From NCBI RefSeq assembly GCF_902167145.1, contig NC_050098.1, positions 84,856,207-84,920,206 of the forward strand: a stretch of 64,000 nucleotides of DNA. The letters run 5' to 3'. This DNA is from Zea mays. Lineage: Eukaryota; Streptophyta; Magnoliopsida; Poales; Poaceae. This document shows, in pieces, positions 43,559 to 56,305 of this stretch. The notes below the pieces were generated by a model that searched no databases, was not told the DNA's origin, and worked only from the letters and a program-made list of their open reading frames with translations. Position 1 is the first letter of the stretch, and each line of letters begins with the position of its first letter. A program made the translations under genes and the position numbers.

Positions 43559-43916
43559 GAAGCCCATCTCTTCAGATATTATGAAGCATTTCAAAAAGAA
43601 TTTTCAAAAGCTTATCTAAGAAAATTTCTTTCATTCTTATCTTACTACTTTTGAAGTGCTCATCTTTTAAGACCAGGTAATAGAGTGCAACGTATAGGAG
43701 GTTGAGAATCAACGAAGGTTGATTCCGTAATTATGCATGCATCATGTTTTAAAACTATACTAATAAATCCCCCCCTTATGGAGATATGCCGCCACGTACG
43801 AGGAAAACCGCGTGTAAGTCCACTGGACCTATTGGCGTACCTCGACATCAGTTGGCTCCAAGACATGAAGGGAGCAGCAGCGGCAGCATGATCCGATCGA
43901 AGACCTAGAAGCCCAA

Positions 43917-44363
43917 GTGGAGCAGCTTCGGACGGAGCTACGACACCGAAACAGGGTGTGGGCAGAAGATAGTCAGCGTATAAATGAGTTGACAGCTGAC
44001 GTTAGGCGTCTGCAAGACGAGCTTGCTAAGCGGGATTTGGCGGTCGATTGGGCCGTCAACTCACGTTCGATTGCTTGGGACAGGGAAGCCAAGGCTCGTG
44101 CTCATGTGGCCGAGCTCAGTACGGCCCTTGACAACTTGCAGGTGTATTGCAATACTCTACATGAGAAAGTCCATGTACTGTATTCGCGACTGCACCCGGA
44201 TGTGCCTGCTGACCCTAGTGCAATGGGAGTCGGACCTTCAGGAACATCAGGTGAAGGAACTGATGGGGAGTTGGACCTTTTCAGGCCTCCTCCTTCCATG
44301 AACCTAGCTGATGATCGATCTCCCACCGCAGGAAATAAAGAAAACAAGGACGATGAAGACTAG
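43917..44363 (+). CDS. Element I leader ORF: coiled-coil protein upstream of gag
   Basis: An open frame of 148 codons, which could begin further 5' after a short ORF at 43787 (MPPRTRKTACKS) broken by a stop. It has a heptad-like coiled coil (RINELTADVRRLQDELAKRD, residues about 20-40), a Trp/Ala region and the end LDLFRPPPSMNLADD followed by an acidic tail. A short coiled-coil ORF before gag is found in Tekay-like grass elements as I recall. Its role is unknown. The frame is intact from 43917 to TAG 44361-44363. Confidence 0.6.
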   Translation: MEQLRTELRHRNRVWAEDSQRINELTADVRRLQDELAKRDLAVDWAVNSRSIAWDREAKARAHVAELSTALDNLQVYCNTLHEKVHVLYSRLHPDVPADPSAMGVGPSGTSGEGTDGELDLFRPPPSMNLADDRSPTAGNKENKDDED

Positions 44364-44509
44364 ACTAGTACAGTGTAGGAACTATACCTATGTAAAATAC
44401 ATAATGAAGTCATGTTGTACATTTGAGTCTGTATCATTACATCTTGGTAATGTAGAATGATGGTATGTATCAGCATGTTATATTTTTCCCAAATGTTTCT
44501 TTGCCTCAG

Positions 44510-44615
44510 ATGCCATCAAGGACTCGTGCGCATGACAGCACGGGTACTTCCCGAGGTCGGGAAGACACGCCCAATCCACCGCCTGTACCGCCAACATTGG
44601 CCAAGACTATCGCTA
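44510..44615 (+). pseudogene. gag: Element I gag, N-terminal 35 codons
   Basis: MPSRTRAHDSTGTSRGRE and PPPVPPTLAKTIA match the start of Tekay-type gag proteins. At 44616 the 3' LTR end of element G begins, so the rest lies beyond G, off-window. The five bases CGCTA (44611-44615) are the expected left half of G's target duplication. Confidence 0.75.
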
Positions 44616-46160
44616 TGGCAGAACCGCCCGAATTATTCCAGCTTAAGTGCCCAAGTCACGCCTTAAAGGCCGCAATGCACTTAAATCGGAATAACCCGTC
44701 AGTCCCTCAGATCTAGTCTGATAAAGCCACTTATCCACGATCAAATACCACAAGCTCACTCGATGGTGAGTCACAGAAGAAATACAATAAAATAGGAAAA
44801 CCTCAAATTAAAGTACTGGAGTTATTACATAAATCAGAGTCTTTCAAGTAGCTGATATAAGTTCACAAAATGAACTGCAGCGGATAATCGATATCGTCAA
44901 AAGCGAGGAATAGGGCAAGGCCTAGCCCACTACTCCTCCTGCTCCTCTCCTGCTGGAGCAGCATCCCACTCGACCGTCCAACCCGGTGGTAGGGTGGTAG
45001 GCCAAGTCACACCGTCAACCATGTCCTGAAGCGTACATGCAAAAATTATGCCACAAGCAAGGTTGAGTATACTAATACTCAACTAGACTCACCCGGTGTG
45101 AGGAATCTACTCCTCTACCTCTTGACCATTCAGCTGTTTGGCTGAGGGGTTTGGTTTGCCAAAAGCACTAGCTGTATCTAAGGTCAACTTTTAGCTTTTC
45201 CATTTCTAGTATCATTATTTTAGCTAAGTTTGCTCTTTCTAAGCATACATGGTAACAATCATTTAATACAATCAACAAGTTATGTCATGTAAAACCTCAT
45301 TTCACTTCTTACTCAATGTAGTACAAGGGGTCAAGCAGTCTCATTAGCTGTGAGAAGCAGATGATTCGAATCGAGTTTTTAAACCTTGCAAGGTAAACCT
45401 AAACACACGACATGTAGGGGTACTCCATCCCCACACACGTCAACCGTCCCCATCGATTCCCCGTTCGCGGCCAAGCCTCACCGCCTTGGCATACAATGCT
45501 CCACTGGCCCCGGCTGCCACCGTGCAGTGACCGCACTTGTACCCACCATAGCTAGCATGGGAGACCCAGTCTCATGTCGCGTGAGGGGTAAATTCCGCGC
45601 CCGGCTTCACTTAGGTACTAGGTTTACCAGTTACCATATTTCCCGACATGTGTTTAGTGCGTTCAAACGCTTGACTTAGGTATCCACACTTTAATCCTTA
45701 ATTCCTTTTCCCATCTCAGGGACAAGGCATCCTCCCTAGATCCAAGTGCATAGACCACCATAGATCCCGTTATCAAGATGATTACAATCAATTCCAGATC
45801 TCGCGCGAGTGCTAGAAAAATCACTCGACTTCTACCGAGATCCTAATTAGCAAAGCAACTACTCGACCTAGCATACTAGTATCCATCTCAAAAAGGAATC
45901 CTGAGTTCATGCAACTAAAGTTTTCAAGCAACTCCTACACTTAAGTTCACATTCCAAGCCTACAAATATTAAGTGTAGTAAAGTAGCATATAATAACGGT
46001 TATGCATAAAACCGGGGCTTGCCTTCAATTGCTGGGGCTGCGGGGAGATCCTCGATGGCAGTCTCGGGAGCTTGCTCTTGGTTTTCCTCATGGACAACTC
46101 CTTGCTCAGGGATGAGCACGTACTCTCCGTCAGCGAGATTGCAATCAAATGAATGCAATG
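44616..46160 (-). repeat. 3' LTR of element G, 3' portion
   Basis: On the minus strand this runs from CATTGCATTC (46160) to the LTR end TTCTGCCA (44616). It is related to 20188-21644 of element D throughout and extends about 80 bp beyond D's truncated end. Together with 56306-59319 it makes one LTR, split by F. No gene is visible; the ORF at 45386-45679 is chance and has a counterpart in D. Confidence 0.82.
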
Positions 46161-47466
46161 TGTAACACCCTAGGTGTTACCAATGCCCTACTTGTACCCC
46201 TGACATGTTATCACATATGTTAAGTAGAGGAGAGGGAGCCCCAGAACCTTGGAAACCCTTGGATTAACTAAGAATGTTAATGACAAAGGCATTACCCAAG
46301 CATTATGCACTTATCACCTTGGGCAAGAGAAGATTAAACCCTAGACCCTTCTTGAGCCCTTAACTCCCAAAAAACCCTGGTTTAAGGGAAAGGTTAAGCA
46401 AATGTGCAAATCATAAGCTAACGCTTAACCAAAGTTTAAGTAACATTATAATCTACAAAAATGCAGAGGGGAAACATTGCAAAAAGGCCCCTCAAAGACC
46501 CCAAATCCACCCCTTAAGTAGAGAGCACACTAGAGCTCTCTAATCTTCTCTATGTCAAAATTTAACCCTAACCTAAAGATCAGACGTGTTCACTTTGTAA
46601 ATGGCACCAAAACCACTTGGTCTGAATACCAAAAAGGTGCCAAACTACCTAAGGAAACCACTGGAAAAATTTGAACCCGAGCCAAAACCATTTCACATGA
46701 TTTGACATCACTTTTGTCTCGGGGTTGTCAGTGAGACAACCCAGATTTGGCGTCCACAAATCTTCTGACCCAGGGCTTATCTCCCCTTGGAACTCACATA
46801 CAAGAGATAGCCATAGGTGCCAGGAAGAGATCTGCGCCAGATTTTTGCCAAGATTCGCACGTTTGCAATCTCGGCAAGCTTTTGAACATGGGTAGAAGAA
46901 CACCTCCACGTGTTTGACGCACCCTGAACGTGCCAGAGCACGCCCAGCGCCCGAACCCGCGCGCCCCGCGCCAAGCCACGCTCGTGTCCCCTGCCCGCGC
47001 CTATAAAGCCAGCCAAGGCTTCAATCGTACACCACCGCGCGCTCTCGACCTCACTGGAGCACGAGATCGCCGGAGTTTGCCCTACACACGACGTGCCAGC
47101 GGCCGCCCGAGCACCCGCCACCATAGACCGGCCAACCGAGCCATCCCTCGCCCAGTCCAACCCTCGAGGTAGACTCTACGTGCCTCGGTGAAGCTCCCAG
47201 AGCGAGGAATCGAGCTCTGCCTCGCCGGAGACGCCAGATCAAGGTCACCGGACTTCACCCGACCACCGGCGAACGTAGACCGAGCTCCATGGTGAGTTAT
47301 TCTTTGATTCCTTGCACGGGTCGACTCATTAGCACCCCGTGAAGCTCCCCATGCCCTTGGATTGACCTATATCGCCATGGATAGGCCGGAGCACTCGCCG
47401 CCGACGAGCTCGCCCGCCTGCGCACGTGGACCGGCCAATTCAGGCCATCATCGTCGTCGAGCCATA
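46161..47466 (+). repeat. Element F: plus-strand Tekay-type LTR fragment, left part
   Basis: It begins TGTAACACCCTAGG and is related to the first 1.3 kb of element D, with the TATA box TATAAAG at 47002-47008. It is interrupted at 47466 by element E (duplication CCATA, 47462-47466) and continues at 55858. No gene is present. Confidence 0.8.
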
Positions 47467-50400
47467 TGTAACACCCGGGTTTTAGGGGTCCAAAGCCCGG
47501 GCGTAAACATAATCACCAGGTGTGCTGGGACCAAGTCTCACACATATGATGAATCATGGCACAGGATCGAATGTCACATCTTTACTATATAACAGGAGTT
47601 CTATACAAAATAAATAGATAATTACATTATAAGGAGACAACGGTCCAGCAACCCAAAGTTGACTGGGAGACGACGACCTAGACCACTCACGAACTCATCA
47701 CAGCATCCTCCACGCGCCTCATCCTGTGGTACCTGCTCTTGACCTGTGGGGGGGGGTGTGAGACAGCAAGAGTGAGCTCACATACGTTCATCGCTCAACA
47801 AGTTGTGGGGAATAATGTGTATGAACTCGCCAAAGGTGGGAGCTCATGGGAAGTGTCAGGCTTACCAAAGAGGATGGCTGAAGCTGAGCATTGCTTTTAA
47901 AGTTGGTCAAAATTTTATTAGCCATTACTAAGTATAAGTAAATACCAACCCAATTAAATAGTAGAACAGAAGTAACAACATCACCTGCGATGCAATGCAT
48001 ATGACAAATTGAATTTAAGTTCCATAGATTAATCATGTGAGTGTCCGAGCTGCTCATGACCGTGAGCACGGCTAGTATACCAGTTTTACACTCTGCAGAG
48101 GTTGCGCATCTTTACCCACAAGTCATGTTACCCATCTGCCAAGGGATCGCGACTTCCCATACACCTCTACCGAGGAGGCGAGGCAGGGTAACACTACGAG
48201 GCCTTTACAAAGTTCCACTAGCTTCAGAAAACCCGCTACAGTTTATAGGAAGCTCCAATGCAGGAATCCCTTGCAGGACCGCCATCGCAGCAAAATCCTC
48301 CCGAGGGCCTCCCTACACTGACCACTCCCCTACTGCCCTTGCCCCTTTCGGGTAAGGTAGTCCTCCACTAGCTTTCCTAATTAATCAGCCAAGGGCGTCC
48401 CATTAAACCCTTGTGGTAGCACTGTTTTCCCGGGTGGTTCTCCATGTTCCAATTAACATAATGATCTTATCATGAACAGTGATAATAAACAGATAATAAA
48501 AGCGTGATCATGAATATTGTATCTTCATACCCAAAACCACATAAAGCACTAGCAAGTACTACCCAAAAAGTTCAGTGGTAAACAAGGTATAAAGATAGAC
48601 AAACTAGGGTAACCTATTGGGTCCCATCAAAATTAACTTATGCAGATCATTATGATTAATCAGAACATGAGTAGGTAAAAAGAAGTGATCAAGGGCACAA
48701 CTTGCCTGGGACTTGAGATTTCCAGGTACCAGGATGATCTTCAGATGACACGTGTCCTCACTGCTAAACGTAGCAATACATACATACATGGTATAGGCAA
48801 AATTAACACCAAACATAAGTATGAACTGAATAATAATATTCTACGCGAAACTACGAGATCGCGGGATCGAGAACTAATAAGATCGGAGTTACGATTAAGG
48901 AGTTATGACTTTATAGAAGATCTGCGTGATTAAAATATTAAACTATATTATAAATTAGTTAATATAACTCATATGAGAGGTTATTCCATAAATAATTATC
49001 TCAACTTTAACTTAAGCCATTATTTGATTAAAGATTATCTAGTTAAATTATAACCACAAGATGAGAAGTTAATCCAATTAATGTAGGTTAAATAATTATC
49101 TAATTATAAAAGTATGAGACCTGGTATAACACAAGTTGTTACTGTGTAGTAAATATTCATACGAGACTAACGCAACTTGAACAGATCAAATCGGATTTAA
49201 AATGGAGGAGTTATGAATTTCCTAAGGTTTTATGTATTTGATATAAGATTAGTTAGGGTATAAATTTTAATGTGACATTCATGTCAAAACAGTGGCACTA
49301 ACTGATAAACAATAATATTATAAAATTATAGAAATTGACATGGATTGATTTGGACTTAATATGAATTTTCCATGAATTAAATGGGTTTCTGCAATTATTT
49401 TTACACCCAAAATCAATTTCTAAACTCCTTTTCCCTAATTTCTTTATTCCCTGGACTGCGCCACCATTTCTATAAAAGACAGGGGCAAAACTATAAAACT
49501 TTAGTAGACTCAGATTCCTACCAGAGAGTACCGCGGGTTGATTCCCAAATTCTTTGAGGTCTCTTATGCAAAACTACGTAGCCGAAGGGGTATTGGGAGA
49601 TTCGTGCCGTTGGATCATGCATCCACGGATCAGATTAGATCCGAACCGGTACGTATTCTTACCCGTTGGATCATAGATCCACGGATCAAAACCCCACACG
49701 CCCACATCTAATCCCAACCGCTTACTAGAGGATCGACGGTCCGGATCGGATCTCCGAGCCGCCATCTACCGCATCTATCTTTGGCCCACGATCGAGATCC
49801 CACGGTCAAGATCGCCCCCACCCTTCGTCATGGATCCGATGGCTCACGAGCTTCTTCTCCACGCGAATACCAGGTCTGGCAGCACCGTTCCCCCCCCTAC
49901 GGCGGACGCCATAGCCAGACCACCCATTCACCGCTCCCGGGCACGAAATTCTAATCTGAGGTACGCTACGCGCAGATAAGATGTAGGAGAATAGGATGAA
50001 GGCTCCATACCGGGGTTCGCAGGCAACGGAGGAGGCGGTCCACGACAGCGTGCGGATCCAGGCCGAGCACCACACCGGTGAGGAATCGCCAAGCGTCGGA
50101 GACCCCATCACACCCCTGATTCCATGGAAGGCTCAACCCTGCACCGGAACCCCCCCCCCCCCCCCCCCCCCGCGGTGCCACAGGTACTGGAGAAGCTCAC
50201 TGTGCCATGAGCACATCCATGGCGTCGGCCAGCAGAGGGTGCTGCGCCATGGGGGAGATGAGTGCGGTGGCTGGCAGTGGGGAGACGAAGGGAGGGAGGC
50301 AAGCGCGGTGCTTATATCCACAGCAAGGTGGAGCCACAACCGCATGGCGAGGGTCTTTGGTCGTTTACCAGAATTCCGATCCCGGCGCGTACGGAGCAGA

Positions 50401-51076
50401 GCGGTGGAGATGTCGCGGGTTTGTTATGAAGGAGAAGAATGAGCTGACAACGTGGGACCCACATGTTAGTGATGGAGCGCGACTGACGCAGGGAGTCCAC
50501 CAATCAGCCGGTCATACGTTAGCGCGTGACGTGGGGTGGAGATTTTGGGCCGGCAGGAGAGATAAGTGGAGAAAATGGGCTGCTGGGTAATGTGTCGGCC
50601 CAAGACCAGGTTTGTTTTTCTTTTCTTTTCCTTCCCTTTCTAATTTCTTTTATAATTTCTGGTTTGTTTTCCAATTCAAGGATTCAAGCTACATTTGCAT
50701 TACTGTTCTGAAATCAAGATTTCCAAATATACACAAGACTCCCAATGTGAATTTAACACTCATGGTTTGCCTTAACATTATTTATTCATCTTTCTACTTA
50801 ATTATGGCAAAAATAAATGCTTTTATTAAGATTCCTTTGATGTTTTATTTATAATTTGAGATCAAATTTAAGTTACGATTTCTTTATTTCAACAAAATGC
50901 CTCACAACAAAATCATTAGCATGAGATGCACATTTCCTAGCTTTTATTCTCTTAATTAATTATGATAGTGGAAGGAAATTAAAAATCTCTAAAGGTTTCA
51001 AACATTCTCAAAACCCCTTATAACTTTATTATTATATTTATTTTTTTTCTACCAATTTTTTTTTTTGGGCATTACA
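47467..51076 (-). repeat. 3' LTR of element E (3610 bp)
   Basis: The ends are TGTAACACCC and GGGCATTACA on the plus strand. It contains G9 (47748-47756), C8 (49890-49897), C22 (50150-50171) and T11 (51056-51066) runs that differ in length from the other LTR. The short ORFs within it are identical or nearly so in both LTRs only because the LTRs are recent copies. Confidence 0.95.
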
Positions 51077-52245
51077 AATCCTACCCCCTTATCGGAAATC
51101 TCGTCCTCGAGATTTGCAAGAAAAAGGAATACAGAAGGATTGACTTATAATTCGGCTTTTAGTCTATAGTTGGTTCAAAAATCAGAGTCTCATTTTTTAG
51201 TTAATAGTGGGTGATTAGGAGAGCATAGGTATTCAGCCACATTTTATGTAGGTTATAAGCTGGATAGGTTGATGTAAGAAAGATTGTGGCAAGGAAAAGA
51301 CTTCATCCGAAAGGTTTAAATCTTGATTCATCTCGAGATTCGCTTTGACTGTTATATCCTTTCTTGTCGAGGTTGATTTCCTCCTTTCTTTCGGTCTTGG
51401 TGTCTCCATCCGAGCTAGGGAGATATAGTTAAGATAGCTGGGATATATGGGTAGGACAAAATCTTGTTTATCAATAGGTTAGCATAGATGGATTATATAA
51501 CCTATTGGGAGTGTATGGCTGTGTTGATCTAAGGCACAAACTTAGGCCAAAAACATGTTTATAGGGTCTAATCTATTTCACTAGTATTAACTAACCTATT
51601 TATGTAACTCACTTTAGATTAGATCATATTAGGTTAGATATGATCTAGATTAGTTTGGTATGATTAGTTTGACTAAATAAGATCTAATTAATTTGCATTA
51701 GATCATGGTTGCTAAGCTAGGTGGATAAGTATGCTTTATTAGGATAAGATGTATCCATAAGGATAAGGTAAAATCTTTTGATGTAAGATGGATCTATGAG
51801 TGTAGGATAGAATCTTTTAAGATGAGATAGATATTATTTTAATCTAGTTTGTCTAGTTAGTTTTATAAGCATTATATGTATGCAGACGTAATTGTGGACA
51901 TTACTCCACAACCCATCACACTCAATCAAAGATCCAAATCAGACAAGTATCATAAGAACAAACATTCAAGCACACAGATACTTATAAAAATAGTTTTTTT
52001 TTATTTTTGCTCCTAAGAGTAGGTCTCCTATTCCTAAAGTCACTTTAGGCACATGATTTCAAAGTGTGAAATCCACTTTTGTATTTAGAAGAAAAAGGTA
52101 AGAGTAATCAGAGTAAAGCGGAAATAGATGAGAGTAGATTAAGATAAATTTAGAAAAGAATCAGAGTAGCAAAGGTAAGTAGATAATGGTTGTCCAGTTC
52201 TATCTAGGTTTCGTCCTACAGTCAACATTCCTCTGATACCACTTC
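51077..52245 (-). other. Interior of element E, non-coding
   Basis: The 1169 bp contain no ORF of note and no gag or pol motif. On the minus strand the primer site TGGTATCAGAGG (52241-52230) follows the 5' LTR after GAAG. The polypurine tract with AAGGGGGTAGG (near 51092-51080) precedes the 3' LTR and is itself preceded by CTCGAGGACGAGATTTCC. Confidence 0.85.
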
Positions 52246-55200
52246 TGTAACACCCGGGTTTTAGGGGTCCAAAGCCCGGGCGTAAACATAATCACCAGGT
52301 GTGCTGGGACCAAGTCTCACACATATGATGAATCATGGCACAGGATCGAATGTCACATCTTTACTATATAACAGGAGTTCTATACAAAATAAATAGATAA
52401 TTACATTATAAGGAGACAACGGTCCAGCAACCCAAAGTTGACTGGGAGACGACGACCTAGACCACTCACGAACTCATCACAGCATCCTCCACGCGCCTCA
52501 TCCTGTGGTACCTGCTCTTGACCTGTGGGGGGGGGGGGGTGTGAGATAGCAAGAGTGAGCTCACATACGTTCATCGCTCAACAAGTTGTGGGGAATAATG
52601 TGTATGAACTCGCCAAAGGTGGGAGCTCATGGGAAGTGTCAGGCTTACCAAAGAGGATGGCTGAAGCTGAGCATTGCTTTTAAAGTTGGTCAAAATTTTA
52701 TTAGCCATTACTAAGTATAAGTAAATACCAACCCAATTAAATAGTAGAACAGAAGTAACAACATCACCTGCGATGCAATGCATATGACAAATTGAATTTA
52801 AGTTCCATAGATTAATCATGTGAGTGTCCGAGCTGCTCATGACCGTGAGCACGGCTAGTATACCAGTTTTACACTCTGCAGAGGTTGCGCATCTTTACCC
52901 ACAAGTCATGTTACCCATCTGCCAAGGGATCGCGACTTCCCATACACCTCTACCGAGGAGGCGAGGCAGGGTAACACTACGAGGCCTTTACAAAGTTCCA
53001 CTAGCTTCAGAAAACCCGCTACAGTTTATAGGAAGCTCCAATGCAGGAATCCCTTGCAGGACCGCCATCGCAGCAAAATCCTCCCGAGGGCCTCCCTACA
53101 CTGACCACTCCCCTACTGCCCTTGCCCCTTTCGGGTAAGGTAGTCCTCCACTAGCTTTCCTAATTAATCAGCCAAGGGCGTCCCATTAAACCCTTGTGGT
53201 AGCACTGTTTTCCCGGGTGGTTCTCCATGTTCCAATTAACATAATGATCTTATCATGAACAGTGATAATAAACAGATAATAAAAGCGTGATCATGAATAT
53301 TGTATCTTCATACCCAAAACCACATAAAGCACTAGCAAGTACTACCCAAAAAGTTCAGTGGTAAACAAGGTATAAAGATAGACAAACTAGGGTAACCTAT
53401 TGGGTCCCATCAAAATTAACTTATGCAGATCATTATGATTAATCAGAACATGAGTAGGTAAAAAGAAGTGATCAAGGGCACAACTTGCCTGGGACTTGAG
53501 ATTTCCAGGTACCAGGATGATCTTCAGATGACACGTGTCCTCACTGCTAAACGTAGCAATACATACATACATGGTATAGGCAAAATTAACACCAAACATA
53601 AGTATGAACTGAATAATAATATTCTACGCGAAACTACGAGATCGCGGGATCGAGAACTAATAAGATCGGAGTTACGATTAAGGAGTTATGACTTTATAGA
53701 AGATCTGCGTGATTAAAATATTAAACTATATTATAAATTAGTTAATATAACTCATATGAGAGGTTATTCCATAAATAATTATCTCAACTTTAACTTAAGC
53801 CATTATTTGATTAAAGATTATCTAGTTAAATTATAACCATAAGATGAGAAGTTAATCCAATTAATGTAGGTTAAATAATTATCTAATTATAAAAGTATGA
53901 GACCTGGTATAACACAAGTTGTTACTGTGTAGTAAATATTCATACGAGACTAACGCAACTTGAACAGATCAAATCGGATTTAAAATGGAGGAGTTATGAA
54001 TTTCCTAAGGTTTTATGTATTTGATATAAGATTAGTTAGGGTATAAATTTTAATGTGACATTCATGTCAAAACAGTGGCACTAACTGATAAACAATAATA
54101 TTATAAAATTATAGAAATTGACATGGATTGATTTGGACTTAATATGAATTTTCCATGAATTAAATGGGTTTCTGCAATTATTTTTACACCCAAAATCAAT
54201 TTCTAAACTCCTTTTCCCTAATTTCTTTATTCCCTGGACTGCGCCACCATTTCTATAAAAGACAGGGGCAAAACTATAAAACTTTAGTAGACTCAGATTC
54301 CTACCAGAGAGTACCGCGGGTTGATTCCCAAATTCTTTGAGGTCTCTTATGCAAAACTACATAGCCGAAGGGGTATTGGGAGATTCGTGCCGTTGGATCA
54401 TGCATCCACGGATCAGATTAGATCCGAACCGGTACGTATTCTTACCCGTTGGATCATAGATCCACGGATCAAAACCCCACACGCCCACATCTAATCCCAA
54501 CCGCTTACTAGAGGATCGACGGTCCGGATCGGATCTCCGAGCCGCCATCTACCGCATCTATCTTTGGCCCACAATCGAGATCCCACGGTCAAGATCGCCC
54601 CCACCCTTCGTCATGGATCCGATGGCTCACGAGCTTCTTCTCCACGCGAATACCAGGTCTGGCAGCACCGTTCCCCCCCCCTACGGCGGACGCCATAGCC
54701 AGACCACCCATTCACCGCTCCCGGGCACGAAATTCTAATCTGAGGTACGCTACGCGCAGATAAGATGTAGGAGAATAGGATGAAGGCTCCATACCGGGGT
54801 TCGCAGGCAACGGAGGAGGCGGTCCACGACAGCGTGCGGATCCAGGCCGAGCACCACACCGGTGAGGAATCGCCAAGCGTCGGAGACCCCATCACACCCC
54901 TGATTCCATGGAAGGCTCAACCCTGCACCGGAACCCCCCCCCCCCCCCGCGGTGCCACAGGTACTGGAGAAGCTCACTGTGCCATGAGCACATCCATGGC
55001 GTCGGCCAGCAGAGGGTGCTGCGCCATGGGGGAGATGAGTGCGGTGGCTGGCAGTGGGGAGACGAAGGGAGGGAGGCAAGCGCGGTGCTTATATCCACAG
55101 CAAGGTGGAGCCACAACCGCATGGCGAGGGTCTTTGGTCGTTTACCAGAATTCCGATCCCGGCGCGTACGGAGCAGAGCGGTGGAGATGTCGCGGGTTTG

Positions 55201-55852
55201 TTATGAAGGAGAAGAATGAGCTGACAACGTGGGACCCACATGTTAGTGATGGAGCGCGACTGACGCAGGGAGTCCACCAATCAGCCGGTCATACGTTAGC
55301 GCGTGACGTGGGGTGGAGATTTTGGGCCGGCAGGAGAGATAAGTGGAGAAAATGGGCTGCTGGGTAATGTGTCGGCCCAAGACCAGGTTTGTTTTTCTTT
55401 TCTTTTCCTTCCCTTTCTAATTTCTTTTATAATTTCTAGTTTGTTTTCCAATTCAAGGATTCAAGCTACATTTGCATTACTGTTCTGAAATCAAGATTTC
55501 CAAATATACACAAGACTCCCAATGTGAATTTAACACTCATGGTTTGCCTTAACATTATTTATTCATCTTTCTACTTAATTATGGCAAAAATAAATGCTTT
55601 TATTAAGATTCCTTTGATGTTTTATTTATAATTTGAGATCAAATTTAAGTTACGATTTCTTTATTTCAACAAAATGCCTCACAACAAAATCATTAGCATG
55701 AGATGCACATTTCCTAGCTTTTATTCTCTTAATTAATTATGATAGTGGAAGGAAATTAAAAATCTCTAAAGGTTTCAAACATTCTCAAAACCCCTTATAA
55801 CTTTATTATTATATTTATTTTTTTTCTACCAATTTTTTTTTTGGGCATTACA
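52246..55852 (-). repeat. 5' LTR of element E (3607 bp)
   Basis: This is the same sequence as 47467-51076. Homopolymers here are G13, C9, C15 and T10 in place of G9, C8, C22 and T11, and these account for the whole 3-bp length difference. Confidence 0.95.
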
Positions 55853-55857
55853 CCATA

Positions 55858-56305
55858 CCTCGTCGTGATCGCAAGGACCTCTCGAAGCCAACCCCACCTT
55901 TCACCGGACCTCCCTCGCCGCCGGTAAGCCGCGCCGCCCTATTTTCCTTCCACGGGTACTGTTCAAAAGGGGGGAGGGACCTAGGGGAAAAAGGAATAGA
56001 AGTCAGGGGTTTTTTGAATTGTCAGCGACTCAGATGAAGAGTTGCGCAGGGGTATAAGTTAAAGAACTGGTTTAGGAAAAGCCCAGGGTCCTCGGTGTAA
56101 ACTGGTTTTTCCAGAAAACCTTTTAAACATTTCTAAATTTAATACAAACAGAGCTTGTAAAATTCATAACTTCAGTTTTATTCAACCAATTTGAGTCAAA
56201 CCAATTTTGCTAGGTTCTCAGTAATGTAAACTACTTAGGAAAAATACAAAACCCCTAAGTGTTGCAGAAGAATTTAAAGTTTGGAATTAAATAGTGTTCT
56301 GGCCA
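55858..56305 (+). repeat. Element F, right part, truncated
   Basis: It continues the F LTR text (related to 18330-18800 of D) and breaks off at about 56305, some 1.75 kb into the LTR. There the sequence switches to the G LTR in the opposite orientation. No duplication of the bases before 46161 is seen, so the 3' end of F has been deleted. Confidence 0.75.

Larger units (their letters stand above)
40440..44615 (+). mobile_element. Element I: Tekay/Del-type gypsy element, 5' part only
   Basis: This holds the 3' part of a 5' LTR (40440-43544), an iMet-type primer site, a leader ORF and the start of gag. It is interrupted on the left by B (within the LTR) and on the right by G (within gag). The LTR end GGTTCCGTCACA and gag start MPSRTRAHDS are like those of Tekay/Del chromoviruses. 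It is the oldest layer visible in the window. Confidence 0.82.
47467..55852 (-). mobile_element. Element E: young non-autonomous LTR retrotransposon with 3.6-kb LTRs
   Basis: The LTRs at 47467-51076 (3610 bp) and 52246-55852 (3607 bp) are almost identical: about five substitutions, all transitions, plus length changes in homopolymers. The flanking duplication is CCATA (47462-47466 and 55853-55857). On the minus strand the primer site lies beside 52246 and the polypurine tract beside 51076, so 52246-55852 is the 5' LTR. The 1169-bp interior has no coding capacity. The polypurine-tract context (CTCGAGGACGAGATTT, then a purine run) resembles Tekay/Del elements, which may mobilise it. Confidence 0.93.

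Noticed and set aside
48041..48355. ORF of 104 codons repeated exactly at 52824-53138, as a possible conserved gene.
   Set aside because: Both copies lie in the two LTRs of element E, which are near-identical because the insertion is recent. Conservation therefore carries no information, and no domain is recognisable.
49996..50590. Several overlapping ORFs of 100-195 codons on both strands (and at 54780-55367).
   Set aside because: They lie in GC-rich LTR sequence of element E and change length with the poly-C run, as expected of chance frames.
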